Assembly: GCA_020633075.1 (NCBI GenBank)
Contig: JACKEI010000005.1
Coordinates: forward strand, 62,001 to 126,000
Reading direction: 5' to 3'
Length of the DNA: 64,000 nucleotides
From: Sandaracinaceae bacterium
GTDB taxonomy: Bacteria; Myxococcota_A; Polyangia; Polyangiales; Houyiibacteriaceae
Position 1 is the first letter of the stretch. Each line of letters begins with the position of its first letter. The translations under genes were made by a program, and so were the position numbers. The notes below the pieces were generated by a model. That model saw only the letters and a list, made by a program, of their open reading frames with translations. It did no database searches and had not been told where the DNA came from. Shown here piece after piece: positions 39,984 through 48,828 of this stretch.

Positions 39984-41444
39984 GTGCGCGTCCTTCACGT
40001 CCTCTCCGAGCTCTACCCGCTGATCAAGACAGGCGGCCTGGCCGACGTCGGCGGCGCGCTGACGCTGGCGCTGCAGGAGCGAGGCGTGGACGTGCACGTG
40101 CTGCTGCCGGGCTACCCGGCGGTGATGCGCGCGCTGGGCGCGAGCCGCGTGCTCTTCGAGGACAGCAACTTCTTCGGCGGCGGGCCGGCGCGCATCCTGT
40201 GCGGGGAGCTGGTGCCGCCCCACTTGCCCGCGTGCGTGCTGGACTGTCCGGGGCTCTTCACGCGGGGCGGCGGCCCGTACGCCGACGAGAACGGCCACGA
40301 CTGGCCCGACAACCACCGACGCTTCGCGGCGCTGGCCTGGGCCGGCAGCCTGCTGGCGCATGGGCTCGACAGGGGCGCGCGCCCCGACGTGGTGCACACC
40401 CACGACTGGCAGGCGGGGCTGCTGCCGGCCTACGAGCGCCTGCGTCAGCCAGAGCCGCGGCCCGCGCTGGTGCACACCATCCACAACCTGGCCTACACGG
40501 GCAGCTTCGACCCGAGCGTGCTCACCGAGGTCGCCCTGCCCGGGGAGGCGTACGCGCTCGAGGGAGTGGAGTTCTACGGGCGCCTCTCGTTCATGAAGGC
40601 CGGGCTGCAGTACGCGGACCGCATCACCACCGTGAGCCGCACCTACGCGCGTGAGATCCAGACCGCCACGCACGGCTGCGGCTTCGAGGGGCTGCTGCGC
40701 GCGCGGGGCGCGGACCTGCGCGGGATCGTCAACGGCATCGACGAGCGCGAGTGGGATCCCCGGCGCGACCCCCACCTGCCCGCCACGTACGACGCCGAGG
40801 ACCTGAGCGGCAAGGCCGCGTGCAAGGCCGCGCTGCAGGCCCGCATGCGGCTGAAGGTGCAACCTGACGCGCCGCTGCTCGGCGTGGTCAGCCGCCTGGC
40901 CTGGCTGAAGGGGCTGGACCTCCTGCCCGAGGCCGTGCGCCCCGCGCTGGCAAGCGGCGCGCAGCTGCTGGTGCTGGGCACCGGCGAGCCCGCGCTCGAG
41001 GGCGCGCTCCGCGAGCTGGCCGCCGCCCACCCCGGACAGGTGGCCGTACGCATCGGCTTCGACGAGGCCCTGGCGCACCTCATCCAGGCGGGCTCCGACG
41101 CGCTGCTGGTGCCCTCACGCGTGGAGCCCTGCGGGCTGACGCAGCTCTACGCCCTGCGCTACGGCACGCTGCCCGTGGTGCGTCGCACGGGTGGGCTGGC
41201 CGACACGGTGGTGGACGCCACGCCCGCCGCGATCGCCAACGGCAGCGCCACCGGCGTGGTGTTCGACGAGCCCAGCGTCGCGGGGCTCTCGGACGCGCTC
41301 ACGCGCACGCTGGCGCTGTACGCACAACCCACGGTCTTCCGCGCGCTGCTCACGAACGGGATGCGCCAGCCCGTCGGCTGGGACGCCGCCGCCGCCGAGT
41401 ACGAGGCGCTCTACGGGGAGCTGCTGGCCACACGCGCGCGCTGA
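39984..41444 (+). CDS. glgA: Glycogen synthase (ADP-glucose)
   Basis: 486 residues from a GTG at 39984, starting directly with 'RVLHVLSELYPLIKTGGLAD'. KTGGLADV is the ADP-glucose-binding N-terminal motif of GlgA/GT5. Further blocks: 'GRLSFMKAGLQYADRITTVS', 'IVNGIDEREWDP', 'AWLKGLDLLPEAVRP', and 'VPSRVEPCGLTQLYALRYGT' (the E-x7-E type acceptor/donor block of GT-B enzymes). Elongates the alpha-1,4 chains on which GlgB acts. Complete and of usual length. Confidence 0.97.
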   Translation: MRVLHVLSELYPLIKTGGLADVGGALTLALQERGVDVHVLLPGYPAVMRALGASRVLFEDSNFFGGGPARILCGELVPPHLPACVLDCPGLFTRGGGPYADENGHDWPDNHRRFAALAWAGSLLAHGLDRGARPDVVHTHDWQAGLLPAYERLRQPEPRPALVHTIHNLAYTGSFDPSVLTEVALPGEAYALEGVEFYGRLSFMKAGLQYADRITTVSRTYAREIQTATHGCGFEGLLRARGADLRGIVNGIDEREWDPRRDPHLPATYDAEDLSGKAACKAALQARMRLKVQPDAPLLGVVSRLAWLKGLDLLPEAVRPALASGAQLLVLGTGEPALEGALRELAAAHPGQVAVRIGFDEALAHLIQAGSDALLVPSRVEPCGLTQLYALRYGTLPVVRRTGGLADTVVDATPAAIANGSATGVVFDEPSVAGLSDALTRTLALYAQPTVFRALLTNGMRQPVGWDAAAAEYEALYGELLATRAR

Positions 41445-41476
41445 GCGCTCGGGCGTGGAGCCCGCGTGGCGCGACG

Positions 41477-41974
41477 TCACGGGCGCGCCAGAGCGCGCAG
41501 CTTCGAGCCTTCGGCCAAGCGCCCTTGGGCGCCATGCAGCGGCCCCTCGGCGGGCACCAGCGGCCCGACCTTGCCCAGACCGAAGGGTGGCATCTGGTTG
41601 TAGAGGGTCTCGTGCTGCCCCGGCTCGATGACGTAGGTCTCGTGCCAGATGCCAATGGCCCCGCTCAGGCCCCACTCCTTCACCCAGCGGCGCCACGCCG
41701 GGACGTGCGCGCGCTCGCGGTTCGACGCGTAGCGCATGAGGTCGTCTAGGGAGCGCCAGTACTGCACGGCGAGCGTGGTGCGGCCCACGTAGTTCTCGAA
41801 CGACAGCAGCCCCGAGTCGGGGTCGTTGACCAGCTCGGTCATCATGCGGCCCATCGCCCTGGCCACGCCCCACATCATGGGCAGGGCCCACCAGCGGTTG
41901 AGGCGCGAGCCAATCAGGAAGACGACGAAGCCTTCGTCACGGGAGACGGTCTGGCGGATGGGTGCGGCAGGCAT
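41477..41974 (-). CDS. DUF4188-family monooxygenase-like protein
   Basis: 165 residues; ATG at 41974 with a good AAGGAG 5 bases before it on the coding strand. Strong match by eye to DUF4188 (ABM-like barrel): 'DEGFVVFLIGSRLNRWWALP', 'DPDSGLLSFENYVGRTTLAV', 'QYWRSLDDLMRYASNRERAH', 'GIWHETYVIEPGQHETLYNQ'. Members are small cytoplasmic proteins, often beside TetR regulators, thought to act on small aromatic or reactive compounds; the substrate is unknown. Divergent from the tetR gene at 42081. Confidence 0.88.
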   Translation of the reverse strand: MPAAPIRQTVSRDEGFVVFLIGSRLNRWWALPMMWGVARAMGRMMTELVNDPDSGLLSFENYVGRTTLAVQYWRSLDDLMRYASNRERAHVPAWRRWVKEWGLSGAIGIWHETYVIEPGQHETLYNQMPPFGLGKVGPLVPAEGPLHGAQGRLAEGSKLRALARP

Positions 41975-42010
41975 GAGAGCTCCTTGGTTGGGGGGTCATA
42001 TTGACACCAG

Positions 42011-42059
42011 CAACATTGTTGACACCGACTACATAGCCCGCGTGTTGTCATTGTCAACA
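42011..42059 (+). promoter_or_regulatory. TetR operator region (two palindromes) for the DUF4188/TetR pair
   Basis: Two related palindromes in the divergent gap: CAACATTGTTG (42011-42021) and TGTTG-N7-CAACA (42043-42059); TGTTGACA and TGTCAACA also form a perfect 8-base pair (42017-42024 and 42052-42059). On the minus strand TTGACA (42057-42052), 16 bases, TATGTA (42035-42030) looks like a promoter for the DUF4188 gene, which the operator would cover. For the tetR side TTGTCA (42045) and CATAGT (42068) with a 17-base spacer is a weaker possibility, ending 7 bases before the ATG (near leaderless). Confidence 0.7.
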
Positions 42060-42080
42060 TACTTCGTCATAGTGGCGCGC

Positions 42081-42692
42081 ATGGCCTATCACCACGGCGA
42101 TCTGCACACCGAGCTGCTCACCGCCGCCGTCGACGTGGCGCGCGAGCGTGGCATCGAGGGCCTCAGTCTGCGCGAGTGCGCCCGCCGCCTGGGTGTGTCC
42201 CACGCGGCCCCCTACCGGCACTTCGAGGACAAGAACGCGTTGCTCCTGGCGCTCGCCGAGCAGGGCTTCACCTGGCTGACGAGCGCGGGGCAGCGCGCCA
42301 TGGAGGGCCTCGACGACCCACGCGCGCGCCTCGACGCGTACGGCGTCGCCTACGTCCGCTTCGCCGTGGAGCACCCCATCCACTTCCGGCTGATGTTCAC
42401 GCGTGAGCTCGAGACCCCGGGCCCGAAGCGCGCCGACGACGCGGCCCCCGACAAGGCCTCCGCCGCCCCGAACGACGCGTTCGGCCTGCTGGTGGGGGCG
42501 GCGAGCGCGGCCTTTGAGCGGGACGGTGAGGAGGCGCTGTTGGCGAGCGTCGCCGCCTGGAGCATCCCGCACGGGCTCGCGATGCTGATCCTGGATGGCC
42601 GCATCCCGCCCGAACACGTCGCGACGACGGAGGCCGTCGAGCAGCTGGCGCGCGACGTCCTTTCGCTGTGGAGGAACGCGCAGCCCGCGTAG
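42081..42692 (+). CDS. TetR-family transcriptional regulator
   Basis: 203 residues from the ATG at 42081; a GTG at 42072 is an alternative start. N-terminal helix-turn-helix 'LTAAVDVARERGIEGLSLRE', 'CARRLGVSHAAPYRHFEDK' is the TetR DNA-binding domain; the rest is helical ligand domain ('FAVEHPIHFRLMFTRELETP' is the TetR_C_33/WHG type). Likely represses itself and the divergent DUF4188 gene through the palindromes between them; the inducer is probably a substrate of the DUF4188 protein. Confidence 0.9.
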   Translation: MAYHHGDLHTELLTAAVDVARERGIEGLSLRECARRLGVSHAAPYRHFEDKNALLLALAEQGFTWLTSAGQRAMEGLDDPRARLDAYGVAYVRFAVEHPIHFRLMFTRELETPGPKRADDAAPDKASAAPNDAFGLLVGAASAAFERDGEEALLASVAAWSIPHGLAMLILDGRIPPEHVATTEAVEQLARDVLSLWRNAQPA

Positions 42693-42701
42693 CCCGCGCA
42701 G

Positions 42702-43172
42702 CTAGCGCGTGAACGAGGGGGCCGCGCGGCAGGTGGGGCACTCGCCCACCAGCTGCAGCTCGGCCTCCGCCACCGCCTCGCGCCAGCGCTTGTCCACGGC
42801 CGCCGCGAGCCGCGCCTCCGGTAGGCACTCGACGGCGCCGCAGCTGCGACAGGAGAAGTGTGGATGGTAGTGTGGCTCGTCGTGCTCACGCCGTGCCTCG
42901 TAGCGCGCGACGCCGCCCACGTGACTGGCCACCCACGCGAGGTTGGCCTCCACCAGCTTGAGGAGGTTGCGGTAGATGGTGGCCTGGTCCCAGTCGGGGC
43001 TGGCCAGCTGCGCCACCACCTCGCTGTGCGAGAGGGGGCGCTCCGTCTCGAGCAGCAGCTGGTACACGGCGACGCGCGGCGCGGTGGCGCGCAGCCCCGT
43101 GGCCTGCACGCGCTGTCGCGCCTCGTCCTTGCTGAGACGCTCCGTGGCTGGCTCGTGCGCGCGGCCGCTCAT
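42702..43172 (-). CDS. Fur-family metal regulator (Zur/Fur-like)
   Basis: 156 residues from the ATG at 43172, overlapping the stop of the TonB gene by 4 bases. Winged helix with 'LRATAPRVAVYQLLLETERP', 'LSHSEVVAQLASPDWDQATI', then the Fur-family metal sites: 'EPHYHPHFSCRSCGAVECLP' with CxxC and, at the C-terminus, CPTC, giving structural zinc coordination. This member could be Zur, Fur or Nur; it cannot be settled by eye, but Zur is favoured because the operon contains a TonB receptor and no siderophore genes. It would bind the box at 48830. Confidence 0.85.
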   Translation of the reverse strand: MSGRAHEPATERLSKDEARQRVQATGLRATAPRVAVYQLLLETERPLSHSEVVAQLASPDWDQATIYRNLLKLVEANLAWVASHVGGVARYEARREHDEPHYHPHFSCRSCGAVECLPEARLAAAVDKRWREAVAEAELQLVGECPTCRAAPSFTR

Positions 43173-44008
43173 CGCTGGAACCTGTAGCGGATGTTGGTGG
43201 TGGCGCGCACGGGCTGGCCACCCGCGTCGCGCGCCGCCGTGAAGCGCTCGCCGCGAGCACAGGCCTCGGCGGCAGCGCCAAAGCCATGCCCCGGGTCGCT
43301 CGCGGCACGGGCGCTCTCGATGCGGCCGTCCGCGCCGACCACCACGCGCACGGTCACCCGCTGCTGGTAGAGGTCGGCGGCCATGGCCGCGCTCGGCCAC
43401 GGGCAGCTCCCACCCGCGCCAACCAGCTGAGGCGGCTGCGAAAGCGAGGGCACCGTGCGCGCACTTTGTCCGGTCCCTGCGCCGCCCGGGCCGCCCGTGC
43501 CGGTCCCGCCCGGCGTGCCGGAGCCGCCCGCACCGCCGGGACGCATGGCCCCGGTGACGGCGCCGACGACCGCGCGACTGGACGCCACCGCGTAGGTGGT
43601 GGCGCCCTCGAAGGCGCCGGCCAGGTTGGTGAAGTCCGCCATGGGCGCGGGCGCGGGCGCCACAGGCGGGCTCGCGGGCGCGGCGGCGCGAGGCGCGGCC
43701 ACACGAGGAGCGGGGCTCGCGGCGGGCGGGGGCTCCGCAGCGGGCGGGGGCACGAAGCCCTCGAGCGGCACCACCTCGGCCACCGACGGAGGGTGACGCT
43801 CGGCGCGCAACCGGGGCGCGTGTTCGGCAGCACCGAACGCGCTCGCCGCCGCGAAGAAGCCCAGGTGCAACAGCAACGCCAGTGTCACCGCCACGCCCCC
43901 ACGCGCGGCGTCCGCAGCTCCGCGCACCGGCCGACGACGCAGGACCGTGGGAGCCTTGGCGGTCTCCACGGGCGGGTCGAAGGGGGTGGTGGCGGGGTGC
44001 GGGGTCAT
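43169..44008 (-). CDS. TonB-like energy transducer
   Basis: 279 residues. Short cytoplasmic N-terminus, one transmembrane helix ('VAVTLALLLHLGFFAAASAF' around residue 40-60), a long Pro/Ala/Gly-rich linker (about 70-200) and a C-terminal TonB domain ('QRVTVRVVVGADGRIESARA', 'GQPVRATTNIRYRFQR') preceded by a CPWP element. Couples the proton-motive force to the outer-membrane receptor in this operon. No exbB or exbD genes lie nearby, so it must share them from elsewhere. 18 bases separate it from the upstream lipoprotein gene. Confidence 0.86.
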   Translation of the reverse strand: MTPHPATTPFDPPVETAKAPTVLRRRPVRGAADAARGGVAVTLALLLHLGFFAAASAFGAAEHAPRLRAERHPPSVAEVVPLEGFVPPPAAEPPPAASPAPRVAAPRAAAPASPPVAPAPAPMADFTNLAGAFEGATTYAVASSRAVVGAVTGAMRPGGAGGSGTPGGTGTGGPGGAGTGQSARTVPSLSQPPQLVGAGGSCPWPSAAMAADLYQQRVTVRVVVGADGRIESARAASDPGHGFGAAAEACARGERFTAARDAGGQPVRATTNIRYRFQR

Positions 44009-44026
44009 GGGGAGGTCAGACAGGGA

Positions 44027-45109
44027 CTAGTGGACGTGGCCGACGCCGTCCACCGGGCACTCGCCTTCGCCTTGGAAGTGGCCCTGGGTCTTCAGCTGCG
44101 CGCGGAAGTAGGTGTACATGGTGTCGAGGGGCGTGATGGGCGAGCCCCCGTCCTGGAAGCGGTCGTCGAGCTCGGCCAGTTGCGAGGGGGCGATGGCCTG
44201 AAGCTCTTCGGCGGTGACGGTCCCGTCAAGATTGAGGTCGCAGTCCGCCAGCCACTGGGCGAGGCGCGTGACGCCGCCCTCGGTGCTCTCGGGGAAGCCG
44301 TTGAAGAAGATGTGGTCCCCGTGCAGGGTCATGGCGACCGTGGTGGACCCGCCGCTGGTCACGGCGAAGCCAGGCACCTCGTCCACTTCGCACGGTCCGT
44401 AGTGCGTGTCGGCGGCGGCGCCGACCACGAAGCGCACCTCGGTGGCGTCGTAGCAGGGCGACGTGCCGGAGACGTTGCCGTTGGGCACCGCGGCGCCGGG
44501 GGTGGCGAGCGCGACGGGAGGGCAGGACTGGCCGCTCGGGTTGCGCAGCGTCCCATCAATCAAGTAGGTCCAGCCGTTCGCGACCATGTCGTCATAGTCC
44601 GCCTGGCTGACCGACGCGTGACGCGTGGCGCCCTCGTCGGCGGCCGGGGTGGTGTAGTTGAACTCCCAGCGTCCGGCGCGCAGCCCGTCCAGCTGAAAGA
44701 GCGCGAGCCCCGTCGCGGGCACCTGCGCCACGTCCACCACGAACACCTCGGGGGCGTCCACGTCCACGTCCTCGTTGGAGGCACGGTGAATGTCCAACGC
44801 ACCGACCGCCGCGATGTAGCGGTCGAAGGTGACGGTCCAGCCGTCGCGGATGTTCTCGGGGCCGTCGCCGGCTTCGATGCCGGAGGTGATCACGTCCTCG
44901 GCCTCGAGCAGCACCGTGAGCGAGCCGGTGCCCTCGGCACCACACCCCGTCAGCGCTGCGCCCAGCAGCAGCAGGGAGCCTGCAGCGGAGGCGCTGGGTC
45001 GCCAGACGGGCGTCGGGTTCATGCGGGCGTCAGGTGTCGACGGCGTGGTCGGACTGGTCGGACGGGTCATGGTTTCCTTTGTCGCGTTCGGGTTGCTCGT
45101 GTTGCTCAT
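44027..45109 (-). CDS. Lipoprotein with EF-hand-like site in the receptor operon
   Basis: 360 residues from the ATG at 45109, overlapping the preceding stop (ATGA). Lipobox LTGC about residue 56, so the first ~35 residues are a Thr/Ser/Pro-rich leader, or a later Met (residue 14 or 30) is the true start. The C-terminal part holds an EF-hand/dockerin-like loop 'DCDLNLDGTVTAEEL', and the protein ends with a His-rich 'GVGHVH'. Cys-containing loops 'SPCYDATEVRFVVG' and 'GPCEVDEVPG' are spaced as if bound in disulfides. The family is unrecognised; by context it is a periplasmic or surface binding protein for the receptor's ligand. Confidence 0.72.
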   Translation of the reverse strand: MSNTSNPNATKETMTRPTSPTTPSTPDARMNPTPVWRPSASAAGSLLLLGAALTGCGAEGTGSLTVLLEAEDVITSGIEAGDGPENIRDGWTVTFDRYIAAVGALDIHRASNEDVDVDAPEVFVVDVAQVPATGLALFQLDGLRAGRWEFNYTTPAADEGATRHASVSQADYDDMVANGWTYLIDGTLRNPSGQSCPPVALATPGAAVPNGNVSGTSPCYDATEVRFVVGAAADTHYGPCEVDEVPGFAVTSGGSTTVAMTLHGDHIFFNGFPESTEGGVTRLAQWLADCDLNLDGTVTAEELQAIAPSQLAELDDRFQDGGSPITPLDTMYTYFRAQLKTQGHFQGEGECPVDGVGHVH

Positions 45110-46077
45110 TCGCTCGCCTCTACCCACGTGAACGTCGGGCGCGTGCCCGAGGTGAGCGCGTTGCGCAGCGCCCTCGCCGCCTCGCTGCCGGGGGCGATCA
45201 CCACGCGCTCGGCGCAGCCCTGCCCCGCCACGCACACCTGCCCCAGCGCAGCGCAGTCTCGGCTCACGGGCGGGTCCACGGCGTCGCAGGTCCACTCCAC
45301 CAGGCCGTCGCACACCACCCCGGCGTCTGCGGCCGACGGGATGGCGGCGCACGTGCGGAACTCTACGTAAGGGCGCAGGTCCACCGTGCGCAGCCACGTG
45401 GCGGGGTCGAAGCGCACCTGCAGGGCCTGCTCGCGCCCACTCACGTCCTCGCTGAACACGTCGCTGCTGCTCTTGCGCACCACGGGCACGCCCAGCTCCG
45501 TGGTGTCGGTCTGCTGCACGCGCACCTCGGCCACGAAGGGCAGCGTCACGCCGCTCACCACCGCGCTGCCTTCGAGGACCAGCGAGTTTCCGCCCAGCGC
45601 CTCGGCCGCCTCGAGCACATAGGGCTCGGTGCTGGTCAGCTGCGCGCTGATGCCCAGGTCGTACATCCACGACTGCACCAGCCCCGACACGCCGTAGAGC
45701 TCACCGGCGGGCTGCGGCGTAGGGTCCAGCCCGTCGACGACCACGGTGTCCAGCCACTCGAGGCGCGCCGTGTCGCACAGGCCACCGGCTTGCGCGCCCG
45801 CGCACAGGTACAGCGGCCCGAAGGCCAGGTCCGCGCGGGTGAGCGTGACCGGCACGGCCCCCAGCGTCTCGATGGGCGTCCCCGGAGCGGACGTGCCCTG
45901 CACCTCGAGGGGCACCTGCACGCGCGTCTGGCTGCTCTCCGCGCAGCCGGCAACGGCGAGCGCGCCCAGCGCGCAGCAGAGCATGGGCCACGGCACACCG
46001 CGGGTGGCAGTCACGCGAGCGTCTGTGCGCTGTCCGGCGCGCAGCCCCGTGCCGAGAATCCGATGAGTGAGAGTCAC
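45106..46077 (-). CDS. Lipoprotein of the receptor operon
   Basis: 323 residues from a GTG at 46077 overlapping the receptor stop (GTGA); a start nearer to the lipobox is possible. Lipobox AVAGC about residue 44 ('MLCCALGALAVAGCAESSQT'). The mature protein is beta-rich, with four Cys toward the C-terminus ('TCAAIPSAADAGVVCDG', 'WTCDAVDPPVSRDCAALG', 'VCVAGQGC'), and the region 'LTRADLAFGPLYLCAGAQAG' resembles lipoproteins found beside TonB receptors in Myxococcota. Probably works with the receptor and the second lipoprotein; no known family name. Confidence 0.7.
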   Translation of the reverse strand: MTLTHRILGTGLRAGQRTDARVTATRGVPWPMLCCALGALAVAGCAESSQTRVQVPLEVQGTSAPGTPIETLGAVPVTLTRADLAFGPLYLCAGAQAGGLCDTARLEWLDTVVVDGLDPTPQPAGELYGVSGLVQSWMYDLGISAQLTSTEPYVLEAAEALGGNSLVLEGSAVVSGVTLPFVAEVRVQQTDTTELGVPVVRKSSSDVFSEDVSGREQALQVRFDPATWLRTVDLRPYVEFRTCAAIPSAADAGVVCDGLVEWTCDAVDPPVSRDCAALGQVCVAGQGCAERVVIAPGSEAARALRNALTSGTRPTFTWVEASE

Positions 46078-48800
46078 AGCGTCACCCCCAGCGTGACCAT
46101 CAGCGACAAGGGCGCGCCGGCCGAAATGTGGCGCGCCGGCGTGCGCGAGCGGAAGCCGTCGTCCGGACTCCAGTCGGACGCGAAGTTGTACTCCACGGCC
46201 GCGTAGCGCGTGTTGATGGCGTTGTTGAGCTGGAAGCCGAGATCCAGCGCGCGCCACTGCAGCGAGAGGCCGATGTCCAAGAGCGACACGGGCGCCGCGG
46301 CCTGGTCGAAGGGCAGCGGGCGCGCCGACAGGTAGGAGTAGCCCACGCCCGCGCGACCGGTGAGCGGGTGACCACCCAGGCTCGCGCGCAGCACGTGGCT
46401 GGCGCCCAGCTCCGCACGGATCACCACCGGCGGCACGAAGGGCAGGCGCTGCCCACGCTCGTACGGAGGAAAGGGCTCTTCCGCGCTGGGCGGGGGCGGC
46501 GAGCGCAGGGTGGCGCCCACCACCGTCACGGACAGCGAGCCCACCAGCCAGTCGAGCGGCCGCACCACGGCGTTCAGCACCCCGCCCACGCGCTGCGTCG
46601 CGCCGATACGCTCGAGGCGCCCCTCGGCCGCGTCGAAGGCCACGTCGTCGGAGAGCCGCGTGTAGTAGGCGCCCAGCGTGAGCTCCAGCGTGTCGTCGCG
46701 CGTGATGCGCACGCCCAGGTCGCCCGAGCGCACCTTCGAGAAGGGCGCCGGCTCGCCATCTTCCAACAGGCGCGCCTGGGGCGAGCGGTAGCCCTCGCCA
46801 TAGGCCGCCAGCACCTCCAGCCAAGGCAGCGGCGTCACGCGCGCGCTGACCCGCGGACCAAACGCGGTCCCGAGGGCGCTGCGCCGAAAGCCCATGATGA
46901 AGGCGTCGTCCGGGCGCACCACCGGCACGAAGTTCCCGAGCCGGTCCTCGATGTCGTAGGACAGCACGGCCCCGCGCACGCCCGCGCGCACGTCCAGGTA
47001 CTGCGTGAGGTGCCAGTCGAGGTCCGCCCAGAAGCCCACGTCCACGCCGCGCACGCTCGCGTCCACGCGCTGGTCCCACGTCTGGTTGCGCACGGCCGCG
47101 TCCAGCAGGCTCTGCTGCTGCGTGATGCCGTCCATGCGCCCCTCGATGCCCAGCTCGAGCGTGCCGTGGGCCCAGGTCGTGGGGCGCATCGGCGCGGTGC
47201 GGTAGCGCCCCACCAGGCCCACCGAGCGCGTGCGGTTCTGCTGCTCAATCAGGTCACCGCGCCCCGCTACGCGCGCCAGCGTGCGCGAGCTCTGGATGTA
47301 GCCGGTGAAGTTCTCCTGGATGCGGAAGCTGTCGTAGCCCAGCCACACGCCCAGCTGACCGCTGTCGCCGCGCTCGCCGCGGTAGTCCGCGAAGAGGCCC
47401 ACCATCACACGGCTGCTCAGCGCGTTCTGCGCGCGGGCCGTGGGTTGGTCGTACACGCAGGTGAAGCACACGCGACCCGCGTCGATGTCGTCGCGGCGCA
47501 GCACCCCGGCCAGATCCGAGCGCGCCGTGTGCAACACCCCGATGGCGCGCAGGGTGAAGTCCCCCACCTCCGTGCCGTGCTGCAGGATGGCGCTCGCCGC
47601 CTGCCCCGCGCGGTTCTGTCCGAAGCCGTCCGTGCGGGTGTACTGCAGGGCGCCGAAGCTCTGGTCGGACAGGCCGCGGGGTGCGAAGAGGAGCAGCTGC
47701 CGCGATGTACGGAACGAGCCGTAGCTCGAGGCCACGCGCACGCCGCGCTCGTCCTCCCCCACACCGAGCGAGATGTCGATGGAGCCCGCGACCGCGAAGT
47801 CCCCCTGGCGCGGGTCCGACACGCCCGCGCTGACGTTCATGCCGCTGACCACGTCGGCGATGAGGAAGCCGAGGTCCGCGTAGCCCTGCCCGTGGATGTG
47901 CGACGGCAGGTTGATGGGCAGGCCGCCCACACGGAACGCGATGTCCTGGCCGTGCTCCGCGTCGAAGCCGCGCAGCATGTAGTTGTGCGCCACGGCCGGC
48001 CCCTCGGAGCGACCGATGTACAGGCCCGGCGCGGCCCGCAGCACCTCGGTGCCCTCCGAGCGGGGAGCGGCGCGCAGCTGATCACGCCGCAGCTGGAAGT
48101 CGCTCACCGAGCGCTCCTCGGTGCGCAGGTCGCGCTGCCCGCGCACGGTCACGTCGATGACGTCTTCGTCGTCGGCGAGCTCGTCGGCGGCGGCGTCGGT
48201 GGCAGCGGAGACACGGTCCTCCCCCACGCCGGCCCCTGGCGCTGCGCCTGGGCCGCCCTCGCCCTCGGTGGCGGTCACGTCTGTGTCCGGCTCACCGGCG
48301 TCGGATGCATCGCCTGATACGGGGACGTCGGGATCGCTTCCCGGTGGCGCGCCCTCGGGCTGCGCGTCGGCTGCGGGCTCGGGCTCGGGCTCGGGTAGCA
48401 AGAAGTCGAAGGGCACCCGAATGCGCGCCATGGCTGGCCGACCGTCGACCTCGGCCGGGGTGAAGCGCCACGCGCGGATGGCCTCGAGCGCAGCCGCGTC
48501 GAAGTCGGCTCCGGCGGACACCAGGACCTCCGCCGTGTCGACCACCCCCGTCTCGCTGACCACCACGCCCAGCTCCACGTGCCCCTCACGGCCCTCCGCG
48601 AGTGCCGCCGGCGGATATGCCGCCGGGTGCGACTCACGCACCGCTGGAGGGCGCATGGTCGGCGCCACGGGCGCCTGGCGCCGAGGCTGCGCGTGCGCGA
48701 CAGCCACGTATCCCAGGGGGGAAAGCCACAGCGCCAGTCCAGCAACGCTACACAGAGCGACGCGGCGAAGCGGAGTACGGCGTGCCCAAGCGGCAGACAT
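46074..48800 (-). CDS. TonB-dependent receptor with fused N-terminal TonB C-domain
   Basis: 908 residues, signal peptide ending near 'AVAHAQ' (residue 38). Residues of about 60-135 are a TonB C-terminal domain ('EGHVELGVVVSETGVVDTAE', 'AIRAWRFTPAEVDGRPAMAR'), followed by an acidic Pro/Glu linker, then the plug (from about 220; 'GQDIAFRVGGLPINLPSHIH', 'GQGYADLGFL') and a 22-strand-type barrel to the C-terminus. Imports a ligand through the outer membrane. The plug's 'LPSHIHGQGY' carries two His, compatible with metal recognition. First gene of a tight operon with two lipoproteins, TonB and Fur. Confidence 0.88.
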   Translation of the reverse strand: MSAAWARRTPLRRVALCSVAGLALWLSPLGYVAVAHAQPRRQAPVAPTMRPPAVRESHPAAYPPAALAEGREGHVELGVVVSETGVVDTAEVLVSAGADFDAAALEAIRAWRFTPAEVDGRPAMARIRVPFDFLLPEPEPEPAADAQPEGAPPGSDPDVPVSGDASDAGEPDTDVTATEGEGGPGAAPGAGVGEDRVSAATDAAADELADDEDVIDVTVRGQRDLRTEERSVSDFQLRRDQLRAAPRSEGTEVLRAAPGLYIGRSEGPAVAHNYMLRGFDAEHGQDIAFRVGGLPINLPSHIHGQGYADLGFLIADVVSGMNVSAGVSDPRQGDFAVAGSIDISLGVGEDERGVRVASSYGSFRTSRQLLLFAPRGLSDQSFGALQYTRTDGFGQNRAGQAASAILQHGTEVGDFTLRAIGVLHTARSDLAGVLRRDDIDAGRVCFTCVYDQPTARAQNALSSRVMVGLFADYRGERGDSGQLGVWLGYDSFRIQENFTGYIQSSRTLARVAGRGDLIEQQNRTRSVGLVGRYRTAPMRPTTWAHGTLELGIEGRMDGITQQQSLLDAAVRNQTWDQRVDASVRGVDVGFWADLDWHLTQYLDVRAGVRGAVLSYDIEDRLGNFVPVVRPDDAFIMGFRRSALGTAFGPRVSARVTPLPWLEVLAAYGEGYRSPQARLLEDGEPAPFSKVRSGDLGVRITRDDTLELTLGAYYTRLSDDVAFDAAEGRLERIGATQRVGGVLNAVVRPLDWLVGSLSVTVVGATLRSPPPPSAEEPFPPYERGQRLPFVPPVVIRAELGASHVLRASLGGHPLTGRAGVGYSYLSARPLPFDQAAAPVSLLDIGLSLQWRALDLGFQLNNAINTRYAAVEYNFASDWSPDDGFRSRTPARHISAGAPLSLMVTLGVTL

Positions 48801-48828
48801 GGGCCCGAGATATCACAGCGGACGGCAG

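Noticed and set aside
38199..41078. A 959-codon minus-strand open frame opposite glgA and the PHP gene
   Set aside because: Composition is typical of antisense shadow frames; the plus-strand genes have full family motifs.
46128..48317. A 729-codon plus-strand open frame opposite the TonB receptor
   Set aside because: Shadow of the receptor; no recognisable domain and biased composition.
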